In this document: positions 24,399 through 33,628 of the stretch, in pieces
Position numbering within the stretch: the stretch's first letter is position 1
Layout of the letters: every line of letters begins with the position of its first letter
DNA from: an uncultured bacterium
GTDB taxonomy: Bacteria; Planctomycetota; UBA1135; GCA-002686595
DNA length: 64,000 nucleotides
Assembly: GCA_938083085.1 (NCBI GenBank)
Contig: CALLKX010000037.1
Coordinates: forward strand, 1-64,000
Direction: 5' to 3'
Notes under the pieces: generated by a model
Seen by the model: the letters and a program-made list of their open reading frames with translations, nothing else
Told to the model about the DNA's origin: nothing
The model's database searches: none
Made by a program: the position numbers and the translations under genes

Positions 24399-26420
24399 AT
24401 GCGCATTGGGAGCCACATCGCCATTCGGATCGCGGGTCTTGCCCTCACCGGGGCAGGGCTCGTGCTCGTTGGTCGAGACGCGGCGATCACCGTCATCGAC
24501 ACGAGCAACGAGCTCAAGAACGATGCCACGCAGCTGGAGAGCCTGCGCCGCTTCGAGGACGCGGCGAGGTTCTTCCTGTTCACCGGTGACCTGATCCTCG
24601 CCGGCGAGTCCACCTATCTGGTTAACCTCGCCACGGAGCAGGCCGGCTCGGTGAAGACTCAGCTGCTCGAGCTCGGTTCCAGCCCCCTCTCCCGCGGATC
24701 CGAGGCCAGCTGCGAGATGCTGGAGTCGAGCCTGGACGAGATGCTGGGCGCGATCGAGAAGGCCTCGACGTTCACCGGGGAGCAGCGCGCGCTGGCGATA
24801 GCAGGGCTCTTCAACGAATTTGACGCCTCGTCGATGGCGCTCACCAGCGGCATCGAACGGATCAGCAACAGCTTCACGGCGGTGGCCGGGGAACGCCGAG
24901 CGGCGGCTGACACCGAGCGGTACGAGATGAAGGTCCGGTCCTGGCTGAGCGCCATGGCCTTCCTGTTGATCCTCCTCGTTGGCTGGCGGCACATGTCGTT
25001 CACCATCGAGCGCCCGGTACGGCTTCTCGCCAGTCGGGCCATCGAGGCCCGAGAGCACGGCCGATTCGAGGACCCCGCGCGCGGACCGACGGAGCTACGC
25101 GAGCTCGGTGCGCGTCTGAACGAGCTCATCCGAGCTCAACAACAGACACGCCAGGACCTCGAGGAGGAGGTCCAGAACCGAACAAGCGAGCTCCAGGACG
25201 CGCTCGCGGCCCGGGCCGCCTTCCTCGCCAATACAAGCCACGAGCTGCGAACGCCCATGAATGCGATCCTCGGTTTCGCTGCGCTGATGGGCAATGGCGA
25301 CCTCACCGAGGCGGAGGAGACGGAGTTCCTCGACCACATCCGGCACAGCGCCGAGCACCTGCTCGAGCTGATCGAGGATGTCCTGGACCTCTCGAAGATC
25401 GACGCCGGGCACATGGGTATCCGGGCGGTGCCCGTCGCTCCCTGCTTCGTCATCGAGCGTAGCGCCAGCATGCTGGGGCCGACGGCCGCCGCAAAAGGGA
25501 TCCGGTTCGAGACCTCATGCGACAGCTCGGTCCCGGAACTGGTCGAAGTCGACCCCATCCGGCTGCGGCAGATCCTCGTCAACCTCGTCAACAACGCCGT
25601 CAAGTTCACCAACACCGGCTCGGTGGACGTGAAGGTCTCGTGGGCCGCGGGCCAGCTGTGCGCCGCCGTCTCCGACACAGGGCCGGGGATCGACCCTTCC
25701 CTGCACACGGCGATCTTCGAGAGCTTCGAGCAGGGGGATTCTTCCGATACTCGCCGGCATGGGGGGACCGGGCTAGGTCTGGCCATCAGCCGCAAGCTCG
25801 CGCGCATGATGGGCGGCGATATCCAGGTCGAGAGCAAGCTTGGTTCTGGGAGTACGTTCACGGTGACGCTCGCCGCGCCGGTGGCCCGCGAGGTCATCGA
25901 AGGCAGCAAGCCCAGCGATAGCAGGCCCAGAGCCGATGAGCGCAGAGCCGATGAGCGCAGGGTCGACGAGTGCAGAGACGACAAGCGCACAGCAAGCGAG
26001 GCGGCCGCGCCCGAAGAGAAGACCGCGCAGGTCCGCGCCCTCCTGGTCGACGACGTGGCGACGAACAGGCTCCTCGGGAGGAAGATCCTGCAAAGGGCGG
26101 GCATCGAAGTGGTCGAGGCCGTCGACGGCAAGGATGCGCTCGATCAGTTCCGCGCAGAGGCCGCGGGCGGGCAGAGCTTCAACATGATCCTGATGGACCT
26201 CCAGATGCCCGTGACCGACGGGTACGAGGCCACAGAGACGCTTCGCTCCCTTGGCTATGAGGGACCGATCATCGCGCTCTCGGGGTCCGTGATGAAGGAG
26301 CAGAAGAACCGCGCCATGGAGGCCGGCTGCTCGGGCTTCATCTCGAAGCCGATCGTCCCCGACAAACTCGTCGAGATTCTCAAGGGCGTCCTGGACCGAA
26401 CCGGCCCGTCCCCCTCCTGA
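24399..26420 (+). CDS. Hybrid sensor histidine kinase/response regulator
   Basis: A 673-residue membrane sensor. Helix 1 is at about 7-25, a helical periplasmic sensor at 30-180, helix 2 at about 182-197, then a HAMP-like and coiled-coil part to 265. The HisKA site is His281 ([12 protein letters not shown]); the ATPase domain has [10 protein letters not shown] (N box), DTGPGID (G1) and [10 protein letters not shown] (G2). A 40-residue linker with ADERR repeats leads to a receiver domain ([10 protein letters not shown], phospho-acceptor Asp600 in ILMDLQMP, Lys in FISKPI). Output must pass through a separate Hpt or regulator, since no DNA-binding part exists. It is the third gene of the porin unit. 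Confidence 0.92.
   Translation: MRIGSHIAIRIAGLALTGAGLVLVGRDAAITVIDTSNELKNDATQLESLRRFEDAARFFLFTGDLILAGESTYLVNLATEQAGSVKTQLLELGSSPLSRGSEASCEMLESSLDEMLGAIEKASTFTGEQRALAIAGLFNEFDASSMALTSGIERISNSFTAVAGERRAAADTERYEMKVRSWLSAMAFLLILLVGWRHMSFTIERPVRLLASRAIEAREHGRFEDPARGPTELRELGARLNELIRAQQQTRQDLEEEVQNRTSELQDALAARAAFLANTSHELRTPMNAILGFAALMGNGDLTEAEETEFLDHIRHSAEHLLELIEDVLDLSKIDAGHMGIRAVPVAPCFVIERSASMLGPTAAAKGIRFETSCDSSVPELVEVDPIRLRQILVNLVNNAVKFTNTGSVDVKVSWAAGQLCAAVSDTGPGIDPSLHTAIFESFEQGDSSDTRRHGGTGLGLAISRKLARMMGGDIQVESKLGSGSTFTVTLAAPVAREVIEGSKPSDSRPRADERRADERRVDECRDDKRTASEAAAPEEKTAQVRALLVDDVATNRLLGRKILQRAGIEVVEAVDGKDALDQFRAEAAGGQSFNMILMDLQMPVTDGYEATETLRSLGYEGPIIALSGSVMKEQKNRAMEAGCSGFISKPIVPDKLVEILKGVLDRTGPSPS
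25929..25988. repeat. 15-bp tandem repeat, 4 copies, in kinase linker
   Basis: Units at 25929, 25944, 25959 and 25974 follow agagccgatgagcgc; the first two are identical and the last two diverged. They encode [19 protein letters not shown] between the ATPase and receiver domains of the kinase. Confidence 0.85.
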
Positions 26421-26427
26421 CCCCTCC

Positions 26428-26447
26428 CCACCGCAGGACTGCGGTGG
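26428..26447. terminator. Symmetric hairpin between convergent genes
   Basis: CCACCGCAG / CTGCGGTGG is a perfect 9-bp inverted repeat around GA, placed between the kinase stop and the stop of the convergent FHA gene. It could serve both strands; no T-tract is seen. Confidence 0.5.
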
Positions 26448-26465
26448 ACCGGAGTCCCCGCGCGG

Positions 26466-27320
26466 TCAGTCCCCGATTGCCGCGGCCTGCTCGCGGGCCG
26501 TCCGGGTCAGCTCGAATGCGCCATAGGCGACGCCCACCGCGAGTCCAAGGGCCAGAAGACCCAGGGCGAGGCGCTTCCAACCGGGCAACTGGCTGAGGTC
26601 GTCGCCGCGCCGGTGCTGGGCATACTGCAGGATCTGCCCACCACCACCCGTCGCGTCCCGCGTGGGCGGAGCGCTCGCTGGACCTTCAAGCACCGCGGCT
26701 CGCCGCGCGGCTCGTTCATTGGCGGCCCTCGCCCGGGCCGCCCGAAGGCGCTCGCTATCCACCTCGCTTCCCTCGTCCTCGCCACGGTCCCCCGCCACGC
26801 TGCTCTCGGACACGCTGCTCTCGGACACGCGGCCTTCGGGCAGGGCTGGCCCAGGCCCCGAGAGCGTCGCCTGAGGGCCAGGCGCGCCTTCGGGGAGCAC
26901 GATCTCATCCTCGTACTCGAGCTCCGGAGTGGGGGCCGCTGATGTGGTGGTGTCCGCTGACCCAGAGGGAATTGACCCAGAGGGAATTGACCCAATGGAT
27001 GCCGATCTGGTTGAGGCCTCCTCCGCAGCCGGTTCGTCCCGGAGCCGGAGCTCAACGTCGCCAAGCAGGAAGGTCTCGCCATCGTGCACCGGCGCCTCCT
27101 CCACTCGCTTGCCGCCGACGTGGACCCCGTTGCTGGACTTGAGGTCTCGAATCTTCCAGACCCCCGGCTCGGGCTGAGGGGTGAGCCTGGCGTGACGCCG
27201 GCTGACAGAGGACTCGGGGATGACGACATCGGCGTCGCCGCCGCGGCCGAGCACCGTGGTGCCTTCGATGTCGTGGGTCGCGCCGATCGAAGCGCCGGAG
27301 AGGACGAACAGACGTGCCAT
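26466..27320 (-). CDS. Tail-anchored FHA-domain protein
   Basis: A 284-residue protein. Residues 1-98 are a forkhead-associated domain with the phosphothreonine-binding signatures GRGGDAD, SSVSRRHARL and SSNGVHVGG. A long low-complexity linker (about 100-245) has SIPSG and SESSV repeats and a charged helical RLRAARARAANERAARRAA part. A single helix near the C-terminus (LALGLLALGLAVGVAYGAF) would anchor it with the FHA domain in the cytoplasm. FHA proteins recruit Thr-phosphorylated partners, so a Ser/Thr kinase elsewhere is expected. It is divergent from an ABC-transporter operon 45 bp away and may regulate it. The start is the ATG directly before the FHA fold. Confidence 0.85.
   Translation of the reverse strand: MARLFVLSGASIGATHDIEGTTVLGRGGDADVVIPESSVSRRHARLTPQPEPGVWKIRDLKSSNGVHVGGKRVEEAPVHDGETFLLGDVELRLRDEPAAEEASTRSASIGSIPSGSIPSGSADTTTSAAPTPELEYEDEIVLPEGAPGPQATLSGPGPALPEGRVSESSVSESSVAGDRGEDEGSEVDSERLRAARARAANERAARRAAVLEGPASAPPTRDATGGGGQILQYAQHRRGDDLSQLPGWKRLALGLLALGLAVGVAYGAFELTRTAREQAAAIGD
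26797..26826. repeat. 15-bp tandem repeat, 2 copies, in FHA gene
   Basis: Two identical copies of acgctgctctcggac encode the VSESS-VSESS segment of the FHA protein linker. Confidence 0.8.
26958..27002. repeat. 15-bp tandem repeat, 2 copies plus partial, in FHA gene
   Basis: Two identical copies of tgacccagagggaat and a decayed third encode GSIPS-GSIPS next to the FHA domain. Together with the VSESS repeat it shows recent in-frame slippage in the same linker. Confidence 0.8.
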
Positions 27321-27365
27321 TCGTCGTATCGTAGCGGGTGACGCCCGACTCTCGGGCAGGAACCC

Positions 27366-28286
27366 ATGGCCAGCCCCACCCCCGACTCCCACCCCGCGTC
27401 CGATCCCGCGACCGATCCCGCGACTCCCAAGCTCGCCATCGAGGCCATGGGGCTGGGCCGGATATTCCGCGGAGGCCTGGGCTGGCGACGGCGCCAGGCG
27501 CTCAACGAGGTCGACCTGAGCATCCACACGGGCGAGGCGCTGGGGATCGTCGGCCCGAACGGCTCAGGAAAGTCCACGCTCCTCCGCCTCCTCGCCGGGG
27601 TGGATCGACCGAGCGCTGGCTGGGTCGAGATCCTCGGCCACCCCCCCACCTCGCGGGCGGTCCGCCGCCGCCTCGCCTTCCTCCCGGACGGATCCCCCTT
27701 CCCGCCCGAGCTCTCCGCCCGGCGCGTCCTTCACCTGCTCGCCTCCCTCTCGGGCATGGCCCCCGCGGGCCGGCGGGACCGCATCGAGCAGATGCTGGTC
27801 CGCGTGGGCCTGGACGGCGCCGGCGAGGCACCCATCCGGACCTACTCCCGGGGAATGCACCGGCGCTTCGGGCTCGCCCAGGCCTTCCTGAATGAGCCCG
27901 AGGTGGTCTTCCTCGATGAGCCCACCGCGGGCCTCGACGCTCCCGGGTTTGCGGTCCTCGCCGATCTCCTCGAGGCCGCGCGAACGCGTGGCGCCACCGT
28001 CGTCCTCGCCTCCCACGTCGCCTCCGACCTCATCGAGCACTGTGACCGGCTCGCGCTCCTCGTTGGTGGAGAGGTCCAGCGGGTAGGCCCGCCCGACGAA
28101 CTCCTCGGCGATCGCGACGTCCTCCAGCTCAGGGTCCACGGCCTCTCCGAAGAAGCCGCGGCGGCGCTCGAGGATCGCATCAGGGACCTCGGCGGAGAGC
28201 TGCTCGACGCCGGACCGGCGCACCGTTCACTCCAGGAGCTCTATCGGACCATCGAACCGAAGGTGAAGAGAGGCGTGGAGCGATGA
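27366..28286 (+). CDS. ABC transporter ATP-binding protein
   Basis: A 306-residue ABC ATPase. It has Walker A GPNGSGKST, a signature helix YSRGMHRRFGLAQ (a variant of LSGGQ common in ABC-2/NatA-type exporters), Walker B VVFLDEPTAGLD and the switch region VVLASHV. About 25 residues precede the domain and a short DUF4162-like tail follows. It is the first of three overlapping genes; the stop overlaps the next start by ATGA. The partner is an unusual membrane protein rather than a standard ABC-2 permease, so the substrate is unknown. The FHA gene lies divergently 45 bp upstream. Confidence 0.92.
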   Translation: MASPTPDSHPASDPATDPATPKLAIEAMGLGRIFRGGLGWRRRQALNEVDLSIHTGEALGIVGPNGSGKSTLLRLLAGVDRPSAGWVEILGHPPTSRAVRRRLAFLPDGSPFPPELSARRVLHLLASLSGMAPAGRRDRIEQMLVRVGLDGAGEAPIRTYSRGMHRRFGLAQAFLNEPEVVFLDEPTAGLDAPGFAVLADLLEAARTRGATVVLASHVASDLIEHCDRLALLVGGEVQRVGPPDELLGDRDVLQLRVHGLSEEAAAALEDRIRDLGGELLDAGPAHRSLQELYRTIEPKVKRGVER

Positions 28287-29389
28287 ACGCCCCGCTGCTG
28301 CGCCTTTCAGCGAGGCGCGCTGCCCCGCTGCCCGCCCTGGCGGTGGTGGTCGGCGTCACGCTCCTCGCGGTGGTAGACCCGCCCGGCCGCGCCGAGATCG
28401 TCGAAGTGTCACCGACCTTCGAGGAGGTGATCCGGGGGGGACGCGAGCTCGCCGCGCGCACAGGCTGGATCGCAGGCCTCCTGGTGGCGTCCGCCCTCGT
28501 AGCGCTCTTCGCCGCGCGCGTCCCTGACCGGTGGTTCCGCCACGAGGGGGACTGGTTAGGCGTCACCGGGACGTCCCGGTCCTCCATCGTTCGAACCTGC
28601 CTGGCCGGCATCCTCCTGGGGACGGCCGGATTCCCGCTCGTGATCGGACTCGTCGCCGGGCCCCTGGGCGGAGCGCGAGGCGAGCCGCATGGAGATCACG
28701 CGGCCCGAGCCCCGCTCCTGGAGCTGGAGTCGATCGCCGGCCCGAGCCGCTCCTTCGTGCTCATGCCTGGCGAACGCTTCGAGCAGGAGTTCCCGGAAGG
28801 GACCACCCATGCGGATTCGAGGGTGCGGGTCCGGGTCGCGCCCGCTCTCGGTGGCGAGGGGCCCACCACGCTGGCCCGGGTCGAGGCGGCCGGCCAGGTC
28901 TCCGAGCAGCTGGTCGCCCGGCGCGCGTGGCTCGAGGTGAGCCCCTCGCCTGGCATGAGGCGCGTGTCCGTCACCAACATCGGCACCGGTGCCCTCGCGG
29001 TGGTCGGTCCCGACCCGGTGGAGGCGTGGCGTCCATCCAACGCGTCCGGCGCCGGGCACCTGCGCCTCGCGGCCCACGCCGGCCTCTACCTCGTCTTCCT
29101 CGCGGCCCTCGCGTTCGGGCTAGGTGCCTGGATGGGGCCCGGCATCGCCGCCACCCTGGCAATCTCCCTGTGGCTGGGGGCCCGCATGGCCCTCGCGGCC
29201 ACCCCCATGGAGGGCGCTCTCCCCGGCGGAGCCTCCCTCGTGGCAGCCATCCAAGCCATCGCGGAGGGGCGGAGCCCCCAACCGCTCAGCACGGCCCCCA
29301 CGATCGCCGCAGCCGGGGCGGTGCTGACCGGGTTCGCGCTCGCACGTTCCTCCCTCGGCACCTGGCGACGGGAGTCCCGCAGCTCATGA
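28283..29389 (+). CDS. Membrane protein of the ABC operon, probable permease-like subunit
   Basis: A 368-residue membrane protein that I cannot place in a family. Three hydrophobic helices (about residues 14-34, 61-80 and 103-126) precede a 110-residue soluble beta-rich domain (LLELESIAGPSRSFVLMPGE, VSVTNIGTGALAVVGP), then three more helices (about 257-345). The insertion of a large extracytoplasmic domain between two sets of three helices fits a divergent ABC-2-type permease. It overlaps the ATPase gene before it and the secreted-protein gene after it by ATGA on both sides, which ties the three products into one complex. Confidence 0.72.
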   Translation: MNAPLLRLSARRAAPLPALAVVVGVTLLAVVDPPGRAEIVEVSPTFEEVIRGGRELAARTGWIAGLLVASALVALFAARVPDRWFRHEGDWLGVTGTSRSSIVRTCLAGILLGTAGFPLVIGLVAGPLGGARGEPHGDHAARAPLLELESIAGPSRSFVLMPGERFEQEFPEGTTHADSRVRVRVAPALGGEGPTTLARVEAAGQVSEQLVARRAWLEVSPSPGMRRVSVTNIGTGALAVVGPDPVEAWRPSNASGAGHLRLAAHAGLYLVFLAALAFGLGAWMGPGIAATLAISLWLGARMALAATPMEGALPGGASLVAAIQAIAEGRSPQPLSTAPTIAAAGAVLTGFALARSSLGTWRRESRSS

Positions 29390-30003
29390 GGATCGCTGGA
29401 CGTACCCGCCGGATCCTGGTGGCCGCGGTCGCGGCGGTGACACTCGTCGTCTCCGCAGCCGGCCCCTTCGGCGGGCCAGACCTCGCGGCGAGGGAGCGGA
29501 TGGGGCCCATTCAACGGCTCCTCGGGCCAGTCGCCTCCGCCGCAGCGAGCGTGGAGTGGGCCCGCTACCTGGGAGCGCTGGACCGAGGGGACCTCACGAG
29601 CGCGTACGGGCACGCCGCCCGAGCCCTCTCCCTCGACTCCAGGGCTGCCGCCGGATGGCTGACCCTCGCCGATCACTTCATCTTCATCCGCGCCTCTCCC
29701 CTCGAGGAGCCCGACCCCGAGGCCCGGCGCCAATGGATCCGGGAGGGCTTCTCGGTCCTCCGCTCCGGGGAGGACCGGGTCAAGTCCCCCGGGGACCTGG
29801 CGCGCTACGCGGCCACCATCAAGTCCGCCTTCCTCGCGCACCTGCCCCAGGAGGGCCTGGGCTGGCCGGGGGGCCCGCGGGCACTCCTGGCCGAGGCCAG
29901 GATCGACCTCGAGCGCGCCGCCTCCTTCGGAGCGAGGGACGTCGAGGTCTCGCTCGCCTACATCGAAGAGCGCGAAGCAGAGCTGGCGGCCGAGGGCCAC
30001 TGA
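29386..30003 (+). CDS. Membrane-anchored helical-repeat (TPR-like) protein of the ABC operon
   Basis: A 205-residue protein starting inside the stop codon of the permease-like gene. An N-terminal helix (RRILVAAVAAVTLVVSAAGPFGG) anchors it; the rest is helical with TPR-like pairs (ARYLGALDRGDLTSAYGHAARALSLDSRAAAGWLTLADH, then ARIDLERAASFGARD). No catalytic motif is present. As the last of three overlapping genes it is probably an accessory subunit that meets the permease-like protein on the outer face of the membrane. Confidence 0.7.
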   Translation: MRIAGRTRRILVAAVAAVTLVVSAAGPFGGPDLAARERMGPIQRLLGPVASAAASVEWARYLGALDRGDLTSAYGHAARALSLDSRAAAGWLTLADHFIFIRASPLEEPDPEARRQWIREGFSVLRSGEDRVKSPGDLARYAATIKSAFLAHLPQEGLGWPGGPRALLAEARIDLERAASFGARDVEVSLAYIEEREAELAAEGH

Positions 30004-30106
30004 ATCCCGCGCTGGCTCGCACCGTCCCTCTTCGGGCGGAAACAGCTTACGTCGAGTCTACCGGCGCCTCACCACCGGGGCGGCGATCGCTGCTACCCTC
30101 CGCCCC

Positions 30107-30793
30107 GTGGCGTGGATCCTCGAAAATCAGCCGTTGCTCGGCGGCCTCCTCTCGGAGCCGGGGTACCTGGCCCCGTTCCTGGTGCTGGTGCTGTGCGGCT
30201 TCGGGCTCCCGGTGCCGGAGGAGGTCACGATGCTCGGGGCGGGCTTTCTCCTCTACCAGGGCGAGGTCGACATGGCCCCGATCATCGCGGTGTGCCTCGC
30301 CGGCACGTTGCTCGGTGACTCGGTCCCGTTCTTCATCGGGCGACGATTCGGCCGCCGCGCCCTCGAGCTCCAGGCGATCCGCCGGATCGTCCATCCCGAG
30401 CGCCTGAGGGCGATCGAGCGACGCTTCGAGCGGCAGGGGGCTCTGGCGGTCTTCGTCTGCAGGTTCATCCCCGGACTGCGGCTTCCCACGTGGTTCACCG
30501 CGGGAACGCTGGGCATGCCATATGCGAAGTTCATCGCCTTCGACGGTCTCGGGGCGGTGATTCTGACGCCGACGCTGATCCTGCTCGGCCGCGAGTCCGG
30601 TGAACGGCTCTCTGATCTCGAAACCAAGTTCGAGGATCTCCACCAGATCCTGGGCTTCGTCGTGCTGGCCCTGGGGGCCATGCTCCTGAGCCGTATGTGG
30701 ATCTCAAGGCGCTGGCAGGGCCAAGGCAGGCCAACGCCAGATAGCGACCGGGCGAGGGGCCCTGAGCCCCCCCCCGACGGCGACCGCCCCTGA
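30107..30793 (+). CDS. DedA family membrane protein
   Basis: A 228-residue DedA/VTT-domain protein starting with GTG. It has four or five hydrophobic helices, the re-entrant motif FGLPVPEEVTMLGAGFL, GTLLGDSVPFFIGRRFG, and VCRFIPGLRLPTWFTAGTLGM, all characteristic of the family. DedA proteins are lipid scramblases/transporters, some moving undecaprenyl phosphate or phospholipids. The C-terminus is a charged tail of about 35 residues (WISRRWQGQGRPTPDSDRAR). It stands alone between the ABC operon and the pyrophosphatase gene. Confidence 0.88.
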   Translation: MAWILENQPLLGGLLSEPGYLAPFLVLVLCGFGLPVPEEVTMLGAGFLLYQGEVDMAPIIAVCLAGTLLGDSVPFFIGRRFGRRALELQAIRRIVHPERLRAIERRFERQGALAVFVCRFIPGLRLPTWFTAGTLGMPYAKFIAFDGLGAVILTPTLILLGRESGERLSDLETKFEDLHQILGFVVLALGAMLLSRMWISRRWQGQGRPTPDSDRARGPEPPPDGDRP

Positions 30794-30973
30794 GACGCGC
30801 CCGATACGGCACTTGAAGCCATGGAGAGGGCACTTCCGATTGACCCGGAAGCGCCCGCCACTATCGTACTAGCGCCGGAAACCTGGGTGAAGGGCCCTCC
30901 ACTCCGGCCCCACGCCCCACCACCCCCCTTCCCACCAACCCCACCGTGCGCCCCACGCGCGCACCAAGAGCTC

Positions 30974-33043
<2,070 letters not shown>

Positions 33044-33054
33044 TCCAGCGCTGA

Positions 33055-33078
33055 GGCCCCGCGCTTCGGCGCGGGGCC
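33055..33078 (+). promoter_or_regulatory. Perfect UUCG-capped hairpin between hppA and rsfS
   Basis: GGCCCCGCGC-TTCG-GCGCGGGGCC is a perfect 10-bp stem with the extra-stable UUCG tetraloop, starting 12 bp after the hppA stop and ending 2 nt before the GGAG of rsfS. No T-tract follows, so it may be an RNA-processing or attenuation element rather than a plain terminator. Confidence 0.75.
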
Positions 33079-33091
33079 CCGGAGAACTACT

Positions 33092-33478
33092 ATCGACACC
33101 AAGACACTTGCCGCCACGGTCGCCCGGATCGTGGAAGAGAAGAAGGGCGTAGACCTCGTCGTCTATGACGTGAGCGACGCCATCAAGGTCGTCGACTACT
33201 TCGTAGTCGTCACCGGCACCAGCCGCCCCCACGTCCGAGCCATGTACGAGGAGGTCCACCACAGGCTCAAGCGCCTGGGTGAGATCCACGCGAAGGCTGA
33301 GGGTGATGACCTCGGATGGTGGGTCCTCGTGGACTACTCCGACGTCGTCGTCCACATCCAGCAAGACGAGGCCCGGGAGTATTACGCGCTCGACGACCTG
33401 TACGGTGACTGCCCGAAGCTCGATTGGGAGAGCGTCACAGTCACTGAGACAGGCGCCCTCACCGACGCCGACATCTGA
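33092..33478 (+). CDS. rsfS: Ribosomal silencing factor RsfS, probable ATC start
   Basis: A 128-residue RsfS (Iojap/RsfA) protein that binds L14 on the 50S subunit and blocks subunit joining in starvation. Motifs: VVYDVSDAIKVVDYFVVVTGTS, then WVLVDYSDVVVHIQQDEARE and YYALDDLYGD, all family-typical. The conserved first helix (DTKTLAATVARIVEEKKG) lies upstream of any ATG, GTG or TTG; the only codon that fits is ATC at 33092, 7 nt after GGAG (33081-33084). The alternative GTG at 33131 would remove most of that helix and has no ribosome-binding site. Either a rare ATC start is used or the base is a sequencing error. Confidence 0.88.
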   Translation: MDTKTLAATVARIVEEKKGVDLVVYDVSDAIKVVDYFVVVTGTSRPHVRAMYEEVHHRLKRLGEIHAKAEGDDLGWWVLVDYSDVVVHIQQDEAREYYALDDLYGDCPKLDWESVTVTETGALTDADI

Positions 33479-33507
33479 TGGCTGCAAGGCCGCTGTGAGC
33501 GTCCCCT

Positions 33508-33549
33508 GGGAGGCCGATTCGCGACCAGCGAGTCGGCCTCCCTTATTTT
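33508..33549 (+). terminator. Intrinsic terminator of rsfS
   Basis: A 16-bp hairpin (GGGAGGCCGA... / ...TCGGCCTCCC with one G-U pair inside and a GACCA loop) is followed by TTATTTT. It is the clearest Rho-independent terminator in the window. Confidence 0.9.
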
Positions 33550-33628
33550 GGTGGCCGCTTAGGTATTGTCTGCTGGTGACAGCTTGTGATGAGTGGCCTC
33601 GTGACGCAGCGCTCTCCCTCTCCTCCCC

